A stretch of 64,000 bases of DNA from an uncultured Erysipelotrichaceae bacterium (GCA_902786245.1 CADABS010000007.1:32665-96664), one strand, 5' to 3'. Counted from the first letter of the stretch, positions 23,820-31,885 are shown. Notes: generated by a model from the letters alone, not told the origin. Program-made: numbers and translations.

Positions 23820-24584
23820 AGCTTCTCGAAATCTGAGATTCAAATATTCCTCGGTCATTCTGGATGCGAGCCTTTGTGTTATCATAAGTTCTTCAAAACT
23901 GCCTGACTCCTCACCCGGATCGATTACATTTATAACGCTGTTCTGCGACCTGTCTGCCCCGAAAAACCAGATCTGGCATTCTTTCTCAAGAAGTTTCCCG
24001 AGAATGTCGTTTGTCGGCGCTGTTTTAAGTCGGAAATCTTCTGTGCTGTTATTGACAGACAGGATCAGAACCAGATCCTTATCAGTAATATATTCAAGTT
24101 CCTCAGGATGGGCATTCAGAAAATCGCCATAAAAATACCTGCCGTATTTTGAAGACGCCCACAAAACCCTGAAGAAATGCGTGAACATTCCGCGATAAGC
24201 CGATTTGCCGATCAGATAAACAGATTCACAGTTTTGTATTCTCTGTGTCATCTCTCTGATTTCTTTGACATTCTGCTGATATTTGTTCTTGAAGTGCCCT
24301 TCAAGACGGTTTGCAGAAACAATCAGCTGGCTGCTGTCCGGCATACTGTATCCAAGCTCCTGCTCGAGCGCATTCTGAAAAGAAGCGAATGTTCCTTCGC
24401 TGGTCATACGGGAAAAGAAACCTGACAGATATCCCTTGGAAACGCCGATCTCGCGGGACATTTCCGAAAGTGATGTGGACGGAACGCTTCTCAGGTTTGC
24501 AAGCAGATACGCTGCGGTCACTTCATCAGGCGTGCCGGTCAGAGACCGGTCATAGATCTGTTCAATCTGGTCGATGATATACAT
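23805..24584 (-). CDS. RpiR-like transcription regulator (HTH plus SIS)
   Basis: A 259-residue cytoplasmic regulator. An N-terminal RpiR-type helix-turn-helix is seen in TSLSEMSREIGVSKGYLSGF; the C-terminal part is a sugar isomerase (SIS) fold, with VYLIGKSAYRGMFTHFFRVL and DLVLILSVNNSTEDF. The Ser-rich ligand loop of classic SIS domains is weak. Its ATG lies one base after the stop of the preceding RpiR gene (TGAAATG), with GGAG upstream. The pair may control the adjacent lipoprotein hydrolase or unlinked sugar genes; the target is unknown. Confidence 0.75.
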   Translation of the reverse strand: MYIIDQIEQIYDRSLTGTPDEVTAAYLLANLRSVPSTSLSEMSREIGVSKGYLSGFFSRMTSEGTFASFQNALEQELGYSMPDSSQLIVSANRLEGHFKNKYQQNVKEIREMTQRIQNCESVYLIGKSAYRGMFTHFFRVLWASSKYGRYFYGDFLNAHPEELEYITDKDLVLILSVNNSTEDFRLKTAPTNDILGKLLEKECQIWFFGADRSQNSVINVIDPGEESGSFEELMITQRLASRMTEEYLNLRFREAVHKT

Positions 24585-24585
24585 T

Positions 24586-25350
24586 TCAAACTCCGTATGC
24601 CTGAAAATACATGTATTTGATATACCTGAGCATTTCCGCCAGCAGCACATTTGCATTTTCATCATCGCCGGTTACAGGCACGTGAATAACTGCGGTTTTT
24701 TCAGCCAGCAGGCCGGCAGGTGAACGCGCGCTGAACACGAAGATATCCGTATTTTCCTGGGCCAGCTTTTCCAACGGCTCACGGAAATAATCAAACAGTT
24801 TTCCGGTCAGCGTAATGATTGCAACAGCTGCCCTCTCCCTGATGACAGGCAACTGCGGCCTGTATCCGATCGGGCAGACAATTACGTTTTTGCCCATAAT
24901 GATCATATCTTCAATGTAATTCAGTGCGATTGCCTGAGGGTATCCTGCCGCAAGAATATACAGTTCCTGATCTGCGTGAATATGTTCATTGAATTGTCTG
25001 ACGATTCTGATAAATGCTGTCTCGTCAAAACTCTCATCAGACAGCAGCTTCAGTCTTTTCAGCAGTGTTTCTTCGGAAGTCAGAGCATGGCGATGGATCA
25101 GCTGGCCCCGGCGCACTTTCATCGTTGTCACCATCTGAGTGCGCAGTCTGGTAAAATCATCAAAACCAAGCCGGCGGGCAAACTTATGCAAAGTTGACGG
25201 TGAACACTGGCACGCATCTGACAGCTCTGCCATTGGCAGCGTACTGATCCTGTGTGCATTTTTAATGAGCTGCTTTGCAATCTCACTGTCGGTCTCATCC
25301 TGAAATGACCCCAGTATTATCATCAGAAGCATTGTGATTACAGTATTCAT
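24586..25350 (-). CDS. MurR/RpiR-family transcription regulator
   Basis: A 254-residue regulator. The N-terminal HTH (MAELSDACQCSPSTLHKFARRLGFDDF) is typical of the family; the C-terminal SIS domain contains LYILAAGYPQAIALNYIEDM, RAAVAIITLTG and DIFVFSARSPAGLLA, which would bind a phosphosugar. The family usually responds to sugar phosphates. No clear ribosome site is present; an extended -10 (TGATATTAT) ends six bases before the ATG, suggesting a leaderless mRNA. The second RpiR gene follows directly. Confidence 0.85.
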   Translation of the reverse strand: MNTVITMLLMIILGSFQDETDSEIAKQLIKNAHRISTLPMAELSDACQCSPSTLHKFARRLGFDDFTRLRTQMVTTMKVRRGQLIHRHALTSEETLLKRLKLLSDESFDETAFIRIVRQFNEHIHADQELYILAAGYPQAIALNYIEDMIIMGKNVIVCPIGYRPQLPVIRERAAVAIITLTGKLFDYFREPLEKLAQENTDIFVFSARSPAGLLAEKTAVIHVPVTGDDENANVLLAEMLRYIKYMYFQAYGV

Positions 25351-25356
25351 GCCTTA

Positions 25357-25365
25357 ATAATATCA
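25357..25365 (-). promoter_or_regulatory. Extended -10 box of the first RpiR gene
   Basis: TGA followed by TATTAT on the minus strand, six bases from the ATG at 25350. This fits transcription starting at or next to the start codon. Confidence 0.5.
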
Positions 25366-25582
25366 GACATTCCTTTATTCTCACTTACCATATTTCGACT
25401 CCCGATATATGTTTGTTCTTTTGTTTTTAATGCATGTCTCTGCAAGGTGCACTGCCGCATCCGCGGCCGATCAATCCTCTTTTTTTTCCAATCCTTCCAC
25501 CAGGCATTTTTTAGAAAACGCCCATTTTATCGGATGTTTTTGAGCCTTCCTTCCTCATTCAACCTGCTTTCGCAGGCAAATA

Positions 25583-25616
25583 GAAAAAGGCCCTGCTCCG
25601 TATGCAAGGCCTTGTT
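25583..25616 (-). terminator. Terminator-like hairpin left of the att-like copy
   Basis: AAGGCCTTGC / GCAGGGCCTT stem; on the minus strand TTTTTC follows. It could end transcription coming from the ABC exporter gene to the right. Confidence 0.55.
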
Positions 25617-25715
25617 AAAAGATAGATTTTATACTCTTTTTCTGTTTTTCCTTTTTGGAAAAGGATATTTTTGAGTGTAGATTTTTGGATAGTATTGGGT
25701 GGAGATTGATACAGA

Positions 25716-25730
25716 ATTATTCCCACTCGA
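25716..25730 (-). repeat. 15-bp copy of the guaA 3' end (possible att site)
   Basis: TCGAGTGGGAATAAT on the minus strand, identical over 15 bases to 29011-29025, which holds the last codons and stop of guaA. Same orientation. It marks the left end of the 3.3-kb exporter cassette. Confidence 0.7.
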
Positions 25731-25829
25731 CAGGACTTAACTGATTCCGTTTAGGAAATATTGTTTGTCCTGTTTATCGTTCCTTTGATTACTTGATATA
25801 TCCATATTATCCAGCCTATCACCCCTTCT

Positions 25830-25858
25830 GTTATCATTTTGTTATCAGCGTTGATAAC
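25830..25858 (+). repeat. GTTATC motif cluster, copy 1
   Basis: GTTATC-N5-GTTATC-AGC-N3-GATAAC. The same order and spacing recurs at 28900-28928. It lies 100 bases inside the left att-like copy, where tyrosine recombinases often have arm-binding sites. Confidence 0.5.
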
Positions 25859-25912
25859 AGAGAAGGGGAACTGCTACAGAGGTCAAGTTCAAGATGCTTT
25901 GAGATAATACGA

Positions 25913-27637
25913 TTATCTCTGGGAGACGGTGAACAGCGAATAGAAATAGCCTTTCTGTTCCATCAGTTCTCCGAAGGTTCCCTGTTCCGAAACCTCGCCA
26001 TTTTTCAGCGCGAACAGACCGGTACAGCGGCGCAGGATATTCTCGTCCAGGTCGTGGGTAACGATGACGCGGGTGTAGCCGTCCAACTTCAGAATTGCGT
26101 CCAGCACCTCAAATGAGGTCTCGGTGTCCAGGGAGGCTGTGGCCTCGTCCACGAAGAGCACAGGCGTCTTGCGCAGCAGTGCCCGGGCGATGGAGATCCT
26201 CTGCCGCTCGCCGCCGGAGAGGCCGGAGCCGTTTTCGCCGCAGAGATAGTCCGCGCCCTTTTCGTCGATGAGCTTTTTCAGCCCCGAAAGCCGCACGGCG
26301 CGGTCGATCTCTTCCTCCGGGAATTCGGAGAACATGGTGATGTTGTCGCGAATGGTGCTGTTAAAGACGAACACGTTCTGCTGAATGATGGATACGAGAT
26401 CGTAGAGCGAGCCGGCGGAGATGCCTTTGAGTTCCCTGCCGTCGTAAAGGATCTCGCCGCCGTAGTTTTGGGAGGATGCCATCAGCAGATTCAGGATGGT
26501 CGACTTGCCGCTGCCGGAACCGCCCACCAGGGCGTAGCAGCCGCCGGCGCAAAGTTCCATGTCAACGTCACGCAGCACCGGCTTTCCTTCTTCGTAGGCA
26601 AACGCGAGGTCCCGGACCGAGATCCCTTCGGTGAGATGCGGCGGGATCTGCTCGCCCTCATCGGAAACGTTTTTATTCAGCGCCTGCGCCAGCTTGTCGA
26701 TAAGACCGCAGGCGGACATCATGCCGGCGAAGAACGTCGGGAACGCCTGGATGGGGCCCAGTACGTAGTTCAGCAGCTGAACGAATACGATGGCGGTACC
26801 TGCCGTGATCCCCTTGCCGGAAAGCGCCAGCGCGGCGGCCACGAAGAACACGCCGAACTGCAGGACCGCGCCTGCGAAGCCTGAGGAATAGCTTACCAGA
26901 ACGTTCACCTTCGTGCGTTTTTTCGAGGCTTCCGCAACGCACCCGTTGCTTTGCGCGTGAAGCCTGGCAATGCTTTTTTCCGCCTTAAAGCTTTTGATCA
27001 CGGAGAAACCCGTAAGCGCGTCCTTCAGCATGCCGGTGTAGCGCTCTTTTTGATCGGAAACGTTCTTTTCCGCGATCGCTGCCTTGTTTCCCAAAACAAC
27101 AGAGACAACGATGGGAAGCAGGGAGAAGCCGATGGCGATCAGCGTCAGCAGCGGGCTGCACCACAGCATCAGACCCAGCGCGCCGATAAACGCGATGCCG
27201 ACCTGTACCGTACTCTGCAGCCGCCCGATAAAGTCCGTTTCGATCGTGTTCACGTCGTTGGAAAGGGCGGAGATATAGAGCGAGCTGTTCTCGCCGGAGA
27301 AGGCCTGAATGCCTTTTTCCAGAAGCTGGTCAAAAACGTATTCCCGGTACTGCTTCATCGCCTTTGCGCGGAACTCGGAGAGAAATGCCCTGTCCAGGAG
27401 CCATCCCAGTCCAAACAGCGCGAACGCTCCTCCCGTGACGATCAGGAGCGTGCCGAAGCCGTAGGGGCAAACTCCGGAGATCAGGTCGGCGACCTCCTTG
27501 ATGAGCCATGAGATCACCAGCTCCGCCGCGGCGCCGCACAGGGCCGCGAGCACGGTCATGGCAAGATTGAATTTGTTTTCCCGGAACAGTTCTTTGATGA
27601 AGGGGCGGCGCAGCGCCTTGATCTCTTTTTTATTCAT
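25913..27637 (-). CDS. ABC exporter, fused membrane and ATPase domains
   Basis: A 574-residue half-transporter. Residues 1 to about 310 are the six-helix membrane domain (LAMTVLAALCGAAAELVISW, FGTLLIVTGGAFALFGLGWL, VGIAFIGALGLMLWCSPLL). The ATPase domain has Walker A GGSGSGKST, signature LSGGERQRISIARALL, Walker B VLFVDEATASLD and H-loop VTHD. The substrate is unknown; a single half-transporter would form a homodimer. The ATG at 27637 overlaps the regulator gene by 8 nt and follows AGGAGG. The codons are richer in G and C than those of the flanking genes, suggesting transfer. Confidence 0.93.
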   Translation of the reverse strand: MNKKEIKALRRPFIKELFRENKFNLAMTVLAALCGAAAELVISWLIKEVADLISGVCPYGFGTLLIVTGGAFALFGLGWLLDRAFLSEFRAKAMKQYREYVFDQLLEKGIQAFSGENSSLYISALSNDVNTIETDFIGRLQSTVQVGIAFIGALGLMLWCSPLLTLIAIGFSLLPIVVSVVLGNKAAIAEKNVSDQKERYTGMLKDALTGFSVIKSFKAEKSIARLHAQSNGCVAEASKKRTKVNVLVSYSSGFAGAVLQFGVFFVAAALALSGKGITAGTAIVFVQLLNYVLGPIQAFPTFFAGMMSACGLIDKLAQALNKNVSDEGEQIPPHLTEGISVRDLAFAYEEGKPVLRDVDMELCAGGCYALVGGSGSGKSTILNLLMASSQNYGGEILYDGRELKGISAGSLYDLVSIIQQNVFVFNSTIRDNITMFSEFPEEEIDRAVRLSGLKKLIDEKGADYLCGENGSGLSGGERQRISIARALLRKTPVLFVDEATASLDTETSFEVLDAILKLDGYTRVIVTHDLDENILRRCTGLFALKNGEVSEQGTFGELMEQKGYFYSLFTVSQR

Positions 27638-28712
27638 GACAGTCCTCCTGCTTTGCGAGGGATCTCCAGAGAGCGGCAAACTCTTCATTTTCAAATTGGC
27701 TGACCGCGAGATCGACAGCGTCCGTGGCTGTCGCCCCCATGTCGTCGTGGGCGCTGGCGCCTTCAATGCGGCCCACGAAGCGAACGTCGCTTTCGTCATA
27801 GCTGGGAGAAGCGTCAAAGAACGCGGCAAGTTCTTTGGCTTTGGTCAGAGTCTCCCGCGCTTCGGCTTCCTGCCCGGACAGGAACTGCGACCCGGCCAAG
27901 GCCGCGAGAAAAACGGCGCTGATCCTGTCGAAGTAGTTCGGTCTGTCTGCTTTCCGGAGCCCCGAAAGGAGCCGGGTCCCCCAGTTCAGGATCGCCTGGC
28001 AGGAATCATGGTCGCCGCATTTCAGGTATACGTTCATATAGCCGATGATCGTGCTGATCAGATCGGAGAGGATCTTTGCAAGGGCCTCGGACAGAAACGG
28101 TACCGCCTCCGCGGTATGATCGCTTTGCGCCAGAACATGACCGATTCGAGGGCTGTACAGCCCGTCCGCGTTATGGGCTTTCCAAAGTTCTATGGCCTTA
28201 TCGGTTTCTCCGAGCCCCAGATACGTCTGCGCGATTCTTCCGCAGATGGTCTGCTCGCTGATCTGGGGATCCTCGTTTTGCGGCAGCAAAAGACGCGATT
28301 GCTCCAGAAGTTCCAGCGCGCGGCGAAACAAAGCCTTGTCCCCTTTCTCAATGCCGAACGCGTGGTACAGCGCGGCGCTTGCGCTGACGATCCGGAAGGA
28401 GTTCGGATACTTCGCCAGGGCCTTTTCCGCCTCCGCAAGCCCTTCCGGGTCCTTTCTGCGGCGGTATTCCTGTAAACGCTTTACCGTCGCTTCCAGGCGG
28501 TTGTCCTTAACTTCATAGCCCAGCAGCACGTCCACCGAGGTATCGAAAAAGTCAGCCAGCTGAATGATCAGATCCAGCTCCGGGATCGACAGCTTCGCCT
28601 CCCACTTATATACCGCGCCAGCCGTCACCCCTAACGCTTCGGAAAGCTGCTCCTGGGTCAGCGACCGTTCCTTGCGGAAGGCGCGGATGTTTTCCGCCAG
28701 CATCATCTTCAT
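27630..28712 (-). CDS. XRE-family regulator with TPR-like C-terminus
   Basis: A 360-residue protein. Residues about 4-65 are a Cro/CI-type HTH (LAENIRAFRKERSLTQEQL, LGVTAGAVYKWE, SIPELDLIIQLADFF). The rest consists of helical TPR-like repeats (GRIAQTYLGLGETDKAIELW, AEKALAKYPNSFRIVSASAA). Such regulators often sense peptides or small ligands and control an adjacent transporter. It overlaps the exporter gene and is its likely regulator. AAAGGAGGCGGG precedes the ATG at 28712. GC-rich codon use is shared with the exporter. Confidence 0.9.
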   Translation of the reverse strand: MKMMLAENIRAFRKERSLTQEQLSEALGVTAGAVYKWEAKLSIPELDLIIQLADFFDTSVDVLLGYEVKDNRLEATVKRLQEYRRRKDPEGLAEAEKALAKYPNSFRIVSASAALYHAFGIEKGDKALFRRALELLEQSRLLLPQNEDPQISEQTICGRIAQTYLGLGETDKAIELWKAHNADGLYSPRIGHVLAQSDHTAEAVPFLSEALAKILSDLISTIIGYMNVYLKCGDHDSCQAILNWGTRLLSGLRKADRPNYFDRISAVFLAALAGSQFLSGQEAEARETLTKAKELAAFFDASPSYDESDVRFVGRIEGASAHDDMGATATDAVDLAVSQFENEEFAALWRSLAKQEDCHE

Positions 28713-28899
28713 TTGCCCGCCTCCTTTGTACTTCTGTAGATGATTATACAGCATCGGAACCGGAAATCGGACGGACCAGTCGTATCAATCGGATTTTATT
28801 TTTCCTACTGGCAGTAAGATTTTCATGCTTTGCGGATAAAAGAAATAATAGAGCAGCCGTCTATCATGATCCTATGCACATTTCGCAACACAATATAAT

Positions 28900-28928
28900 G
28901 TTATCAAATTGTTATCAGCACTGATAAT
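28900..28928 (+). repeat. GTTATC motif cluster, copy 2
   Basis: GTTATC-N5-GTTATC-AGC-N3-GATAAT, matching the copy at 25830-25858 in order, spacing and orientation. It lies 82 bases from the guaA-end repeat. Confidence 0.5.
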
Positions 28929-28935
28929 ATAAATA

Positions 28936-28963
28936 CAGCAGGCACTCCGAAGAATGTCTGCTG
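28936..28963 (-). terminator. TTCG-loop hairpin downstream of guaA
   Basis: On the minus strand CAGCAGACATTC, TTCG, GAGTGCCTGCTG with one mismatch, then TATTTATATT. It may end guaA transcription although the T-tract is imperfect. Confidence 0.6.
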
Positions 28964-29010
28964 CTTAAAGCTATTCAGGATAACTCAACACATTTCAAGA
29001 TAAAATGTGC

Positions 29011-29025
29011 ATTATTCCCACTCGA
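29011..29025 (-). repeat. guaA 3' end acting as possible att site
   Basis: Contains codons for the final Ile-Glu-Trp-Glu and the stop of guaA. Copies occur at 25716-25730 (15 bases) and 19598-19610 (13 bases). The 3' end of guaA is a known target of integrative elements in several bacteria. Confidence 0.65.
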
Positions 29026-29998
29026 TTGTTCCGGTAGGCTTCGGTGTCAGATCGTAGAGAACTCTGTTGATACCCTTTACTTCGTGTGTAATGCGGTCTG
29101 TGATCTTTGCCAGCAGCGCATATGGGATCTCTTCGATCGTCGCAGTCATAGCGTCTTTTGTATTGACGGCACGGATGACACATGGCCACTCAAAGGCACG
29201 GGCACCGTCCTTGATACCGGTTGTCTTGAAATCCGGAACGATGGTGAAATACTGCCATACTTTTCCTGCCAGACCGTTATTTGCGAATTCTTCACGGAGA
29301 ATCGCGTCGGATTCTCTCAGTGCTTCCAGACGGTCTCTGGTGATTGCGCCGGTGCAGCGCACTGCCAGACCCGGACCCGGGAACGGCTGACGCTCAACCA
29401 TGTTTTCCGGCAGACCGAGTGCCTTGCCGACAACTCTGACTTCATCCTTATAGAGAAGCTTGACCGGTTCGACCAGTTCCATCTTCATTTCTTCAGGAAG
29501 GCCGCCGACATTGTGATGGGCCTTGATGCCCTTTTCGCTTTCGAGAATGTCCGGATAGATCGTTCCCTGTCCCAGGAAGCCGATTCCTTCCAGTTTATGC
29601 GCTTCTTCATCAAATACTTTAATGAATTCTTCGCCGATAATATGACGCTTCTGTTCCGGATCGGAAACACCTGCGACCTTTTCCAGGAAGCGGTCTGCCG
29701 CATCCACATAGATCAGATTCGCGTTCATTTCATTTCTGAATACCTGAATGACCTGTTCCGGTTCTCCCTTGCGCAGGAAGCCGTGGTTTACATGTACGCA
29801 GACCAGATTGCGGCCGATTGCTTTGATCAGCAGAGCTGCAACGACAGATGAATCGACACCGCCTGACAGTGCAAGCAGAACCTTTCCATCGCCGACCTGT
29901 TCACGGATCTCTCTGATCTGTTCTTCAATAAATGCATTGGCAAGAGCCTCTGTTGTGATTCTTTCCATTGTTTCCGGACGCACATTGCTAGATGTCAT
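29012..29998 (-). CDS. guaA: GMP synthase, synthetase part only (no glutaminase domain)
   Basis: A 328-residue protein converting XMP to GMP. It has the ATP-pyrophosphatase loop ALSGGVDSSVVA (near residue 43), then AQGTIYPD-like GQGTIYPDILES, IKAHHNVGGLPE, PFPGPGLAVRC and the terminal GTIEWE. Usual bacterial GuaA is about 510 residues with an N-terminal class I glutamine amidotransferase; that domain is absent. The ATG follows CGGAGGAAAA, and nothing upstream encodes an amidotransferase, so the gene is not simply truncated by a wrong start. It may use free ammonia or a separate glutaminase subunit, as in archaea. Confidence 0.92.
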   Translation of the reverse strand: MTSSNVRPETMERITTEALANAFIEEQIREIREQVGDGKVLLALSGGVDSSVVAALLIKAIGRNLVCVHVNHGFLRKGEPEQVIQVFRNEMNANLIYVDAADRFLEKVAGVSDPEQKRHIIGEEFIKVFDEEAHKLEGIGFLGQGTIYPDILESEKGIKAHHNVGGLPEEMKMELVEPVKLLYKDEVRVVGKALGLPENMVERQPFPGPGLAVRCTGAITRDRLEALRESDAILREEFANNGLAGKVWQYFTIVPDFKTTGIKDGARAFEWPCVIRAVNTKDAMTATIEEIPYALLAKITDRITHEVKGINRVLYDLTPKPTGTIEWE

Positions 29999-30132
29999 AT
30001 TTAGTTTTCCTCCGTATGTCTGCTACATTCTAACAGAGTATACGGTTTACTGCTATACCGATATGTACGATTTTTGATGCATAAAAGACCGGTTCTGCGT
30101 CATAATATTGTGTATGTACAAGGAGCTTTTTT

Positions 30133-30492
30133 ATGAAATATCTCAAGCAGTTTCTGCTCATACTGATTATCACCTGCATCGGTGAGATCCTTCATTTTAT
30201 TCTTCCCCTGCCGGTACCCGCGAGCATTTACGGACTGGTACTGATGTTCGTGCTGCTGATGACAGGCATCATCAAGCTGGAAAACGTAAAAACGACCGCG
30301 CAGTTTCTGATCGAGATCATGCCGGTCATGTTCATACCCGCAGCAGTCGGGCTGATCAATTACTGGGCTGATCTCAAGCCGATCCTGCTTCCCGCTCTGA
30401 TCCTGACGGTGCTCTCCACGGTCATCGTCATGGCATCGACCGGACTGATCGCACAGTTTATGATCCAGAAAGAAAGAGGGAAAAAAGCATGA
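30133..30492 (+). CDS. lrgA: LrgA/CidA holin-like membrane protein
   Basis: A 119-residue protein with four membrane helices. Family marks are LPLPVPASIYGLVLMFVLL and EIMPVMFIPAAVGLINYW. LrgA/CidA proteins control murein hydrolase activity or export of pyruvate and other small acids together with LrgB. AAGGAGC precedes the ATG. The lrgB start overlaps the stop (ATGA), so both are made together. No LytSR-type regulator lies next to them. Confidence 0.92.
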   Translation: MKYLKQFLLILIITCIGEILHFILPLPVPASIYGLVLMFVLLMTGIIKLENVKTTAQFLIEIMPVMFIPAAVGLINYWADLKPILLPALILTVLSTVIVMASTGLIAQFMIQKERGKKA

Positions 30493-31181
30493 ACGATATG
30501 ATGGCAGCCGGCGCCACCATGGGTGCCGTAATCAGTCTGATCAATTACTGGATCGGTCTGAAAATCAAAGAAAAGACAAAACTGAGTATCTGCAATCCTC
30601 TGCTTATTTCGATTATCCTGACTGTGCTGTTTGTTCTGATCTTCCGGATTGATTATGATACATACAACGCAAGTGCGAAATACCTGAGCTGGCTGCTGAC
30701 ACCGGCAACCGTATCGCTGGCAATTCCCCTGTATCTGGAAATCGACCGTCTGAAGAAGAATATCAAGGCGATCCTTGTCAGTATCTTTGCCGGAAGCGTG
30801 ATCTCCATGGGTTCGATTCTGCTCATGTCCATGCTGTTCGGCTTCAGCCACAGTCAGTTCGTTACCTTCCTGCCCAAGTCGATTACCACTGCCATCGGCA
30901 TGTCCGTATCGGAAGAACTGGGCGGCTTTGTCTCGATTACCGTTGCGGCGATCATCGTTACAGGCATCCTCGGTGCCGTCATTGCGGATACGGTATGCAA
31001 GGTATTCCATATCACTGATCCGGTTGCCCAGGGTCTGGCCATCGGTACCAGTGCCCATGCGATCGGAACATCGAGGGCAATGGAAATGGGCGATGTCCAG
31101 GGTGCCATGTCCTCACTGTCCATTGTCACCGCCGGTATCATCACCGTTGTCGGTGCCAATATCTTCGCTTCCTTCCTGTAA
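30489..31181 (+). CDS. lrgB: LrgB/CidB membrane protein
   Basis: A 230-residue protein with about six to seven membrane helices. The conserved core FLPKSITTAIGMSVSEELGG and GLAIGTSAHAIGTSRAMEMG is complete, which is the hallmark of LrgB/CidB. It forms a unit with LrgA, four bases overlapping. A good terminator follows at 31192. Role in lysis control or in pyruvate/organic acid transport is known for the family; which applies here cannot be told. Confidence 0.94.
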   Translation: MNDMMAAGATMGAVISLINYWIGLKIKEKTKLSICNPLLISIILTVLFVLIFRIDYDTYNASAKYLSWLLTPATVSLAIPLYLEIDRLKKNIKAILVSIFAGSVISMGSILLMSMLFGFSHSQFVTFLPKSITTAIGMSVSEELGGFVSITVAAIIVTGILGAVIADTVCKVFHITDPVAQGLAIGTSAHAIGTSRAMEMGDVQGAMSSLSIVTAGIITVVGANIFASFL

Positions 31182-31191
31182 TGCAATGCAC

Positions 31192-31222
31192 GGCAGTATC
31201 CTTCGGGGGTACTGCCTTTTTT
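31192..31222 (+). terminator. Terminator of lrgAB
   Basis: GGCAGTA / TACTGCC stem with an eleven-base loop and six T. Confidence 0.85.
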
Positions 31223-31223
31223 A

Positions 31224-31256
31224 TGAAAAAAGATCCGGCATTACTTTGCCAGATCT
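31224..31256 (-). terminator. Terminator overlapping the end of ispD
   Basis: AGATCTGGC / GCCGGATCT with an eight-base loop on the minus strand, then TTTTTTC. The stem spans the ispD stop codon at 31241-31243. Confidence 0.7.
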
Positions 31257-31885
31257 TCCGGTGTTGTGATCTTGATATTGGTGTAGGAACCTTCCACTGC
31301 TCTGACCGGCACATCGCTGAAGCGCTCCACCAGTGAACAGTCATCCGTTCCGATAAATCCTTCTGCCATGGCTTTTTCAATGCACTCTGTAAGCAGGGCA
31401 GTACGGAATGCCTGGGGTGTCTGGGCACAGCGCAGCGTATCGCGGACATATGTTTCCTTAATATAGCCGTTTTCAATCCGCTTGACCGTATCCTTGCAGG
31501 GCACGCACAGCAGCGCCGCATCCTCTGTTTCCATCGTTTCTTTCAGAAGGTTCAGTTCATCCGCACGCAGATAGGGACGGGCACCGTCATGGACGAATAC
31601 CGTATCTTCCTTCACCGCCAGCAATGCGTTGTAAACACTGCCCTGGCGGGTGCTTCCGCCCTGTACCAGAACGATCCTGCCGGGCATGCGCCAGGTGATT
31701 TCATGCAGGTATTCCGTACCGTCTGTCGCGATGACAAGTTCCGTACAGTCTTCATCCTGCATGAATACATCCATGGTATGTTCCAGAAGTGTCCTTCCGT
31801 CCTGCAGCCGGGCATAGACTTTGTTATAGCCGAGTTTCATTCTTGTGCCGCTGCCGGCAGCGACAATAATCACTGCATATTTCAT
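31241..31885 (-). CDS. ispD: 2-C-methyl-D-erythritol 4-phosphate cytidylyltransferase
   Basis: A 214-residue nucleotidyltransferase of the non-mevalonate isoprenoid pathway, forming CDP-ME from MEP and CTP. Motifs: AAGSGTRMKLGYNK at the start, VQGGSTRQGSVYNAL, VFVHDGARPYL, VPCKDTVKR, RCAQTPQAFR and GTDDCSLVE. AGGAAG precedes the ATG at 31885, which overlaps the stop of the 69-residue membrane protein gene (ATGA). TarI-like CDP-ribitol enzymes are related, but no teichoic acid genes are near. Confidence 0.92.
   Translation of the reverse strand: MKYAVIIVAAGSGTRMKLGYNKVYARLQDGRTLLEHTMDVFMQDEDCTELVIATDGTEYLHEITWRMPGRIVLVQGGSTRQGSVYNALLAVKEDTVFVHDGARPYLRADELNLLKETMETEDAALLCVPCKDTVKRIENGYIKETYVRDTLRCAQTPQAFRTALLTECIEKAMAEGFIGTDDCSLVERFSDVPVRAVEGSYTNIKITTPEDLAK

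Larger units (their letters stand above)
25351..25912. other. Intergenic junction region with att-like copy
   Basis: About 560 bases without a credible gene. It contains a terminator-like hairpin (25583-25616), the 15-base guaA-like copy (25716-25730) and the GTTATC motif cluster within a larger inverted repeat (CCCCTTC...GAAGGGG, about 25822-25868). Best read as the junction between two integrated segments. Confidence 0.5.
28713..29011. other. Intergenic region between the exporter cassette and guaA
   Basis: About 300 bases, AT-rich again. Contains the second GTTATC cluster (28900-28928), a TTCG-loop hairpin (28936-28963) and the edge of the guaA-end repeat. Presumably also holds the promoter of the XRE-exporter operon. 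Confidence 0.5.
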
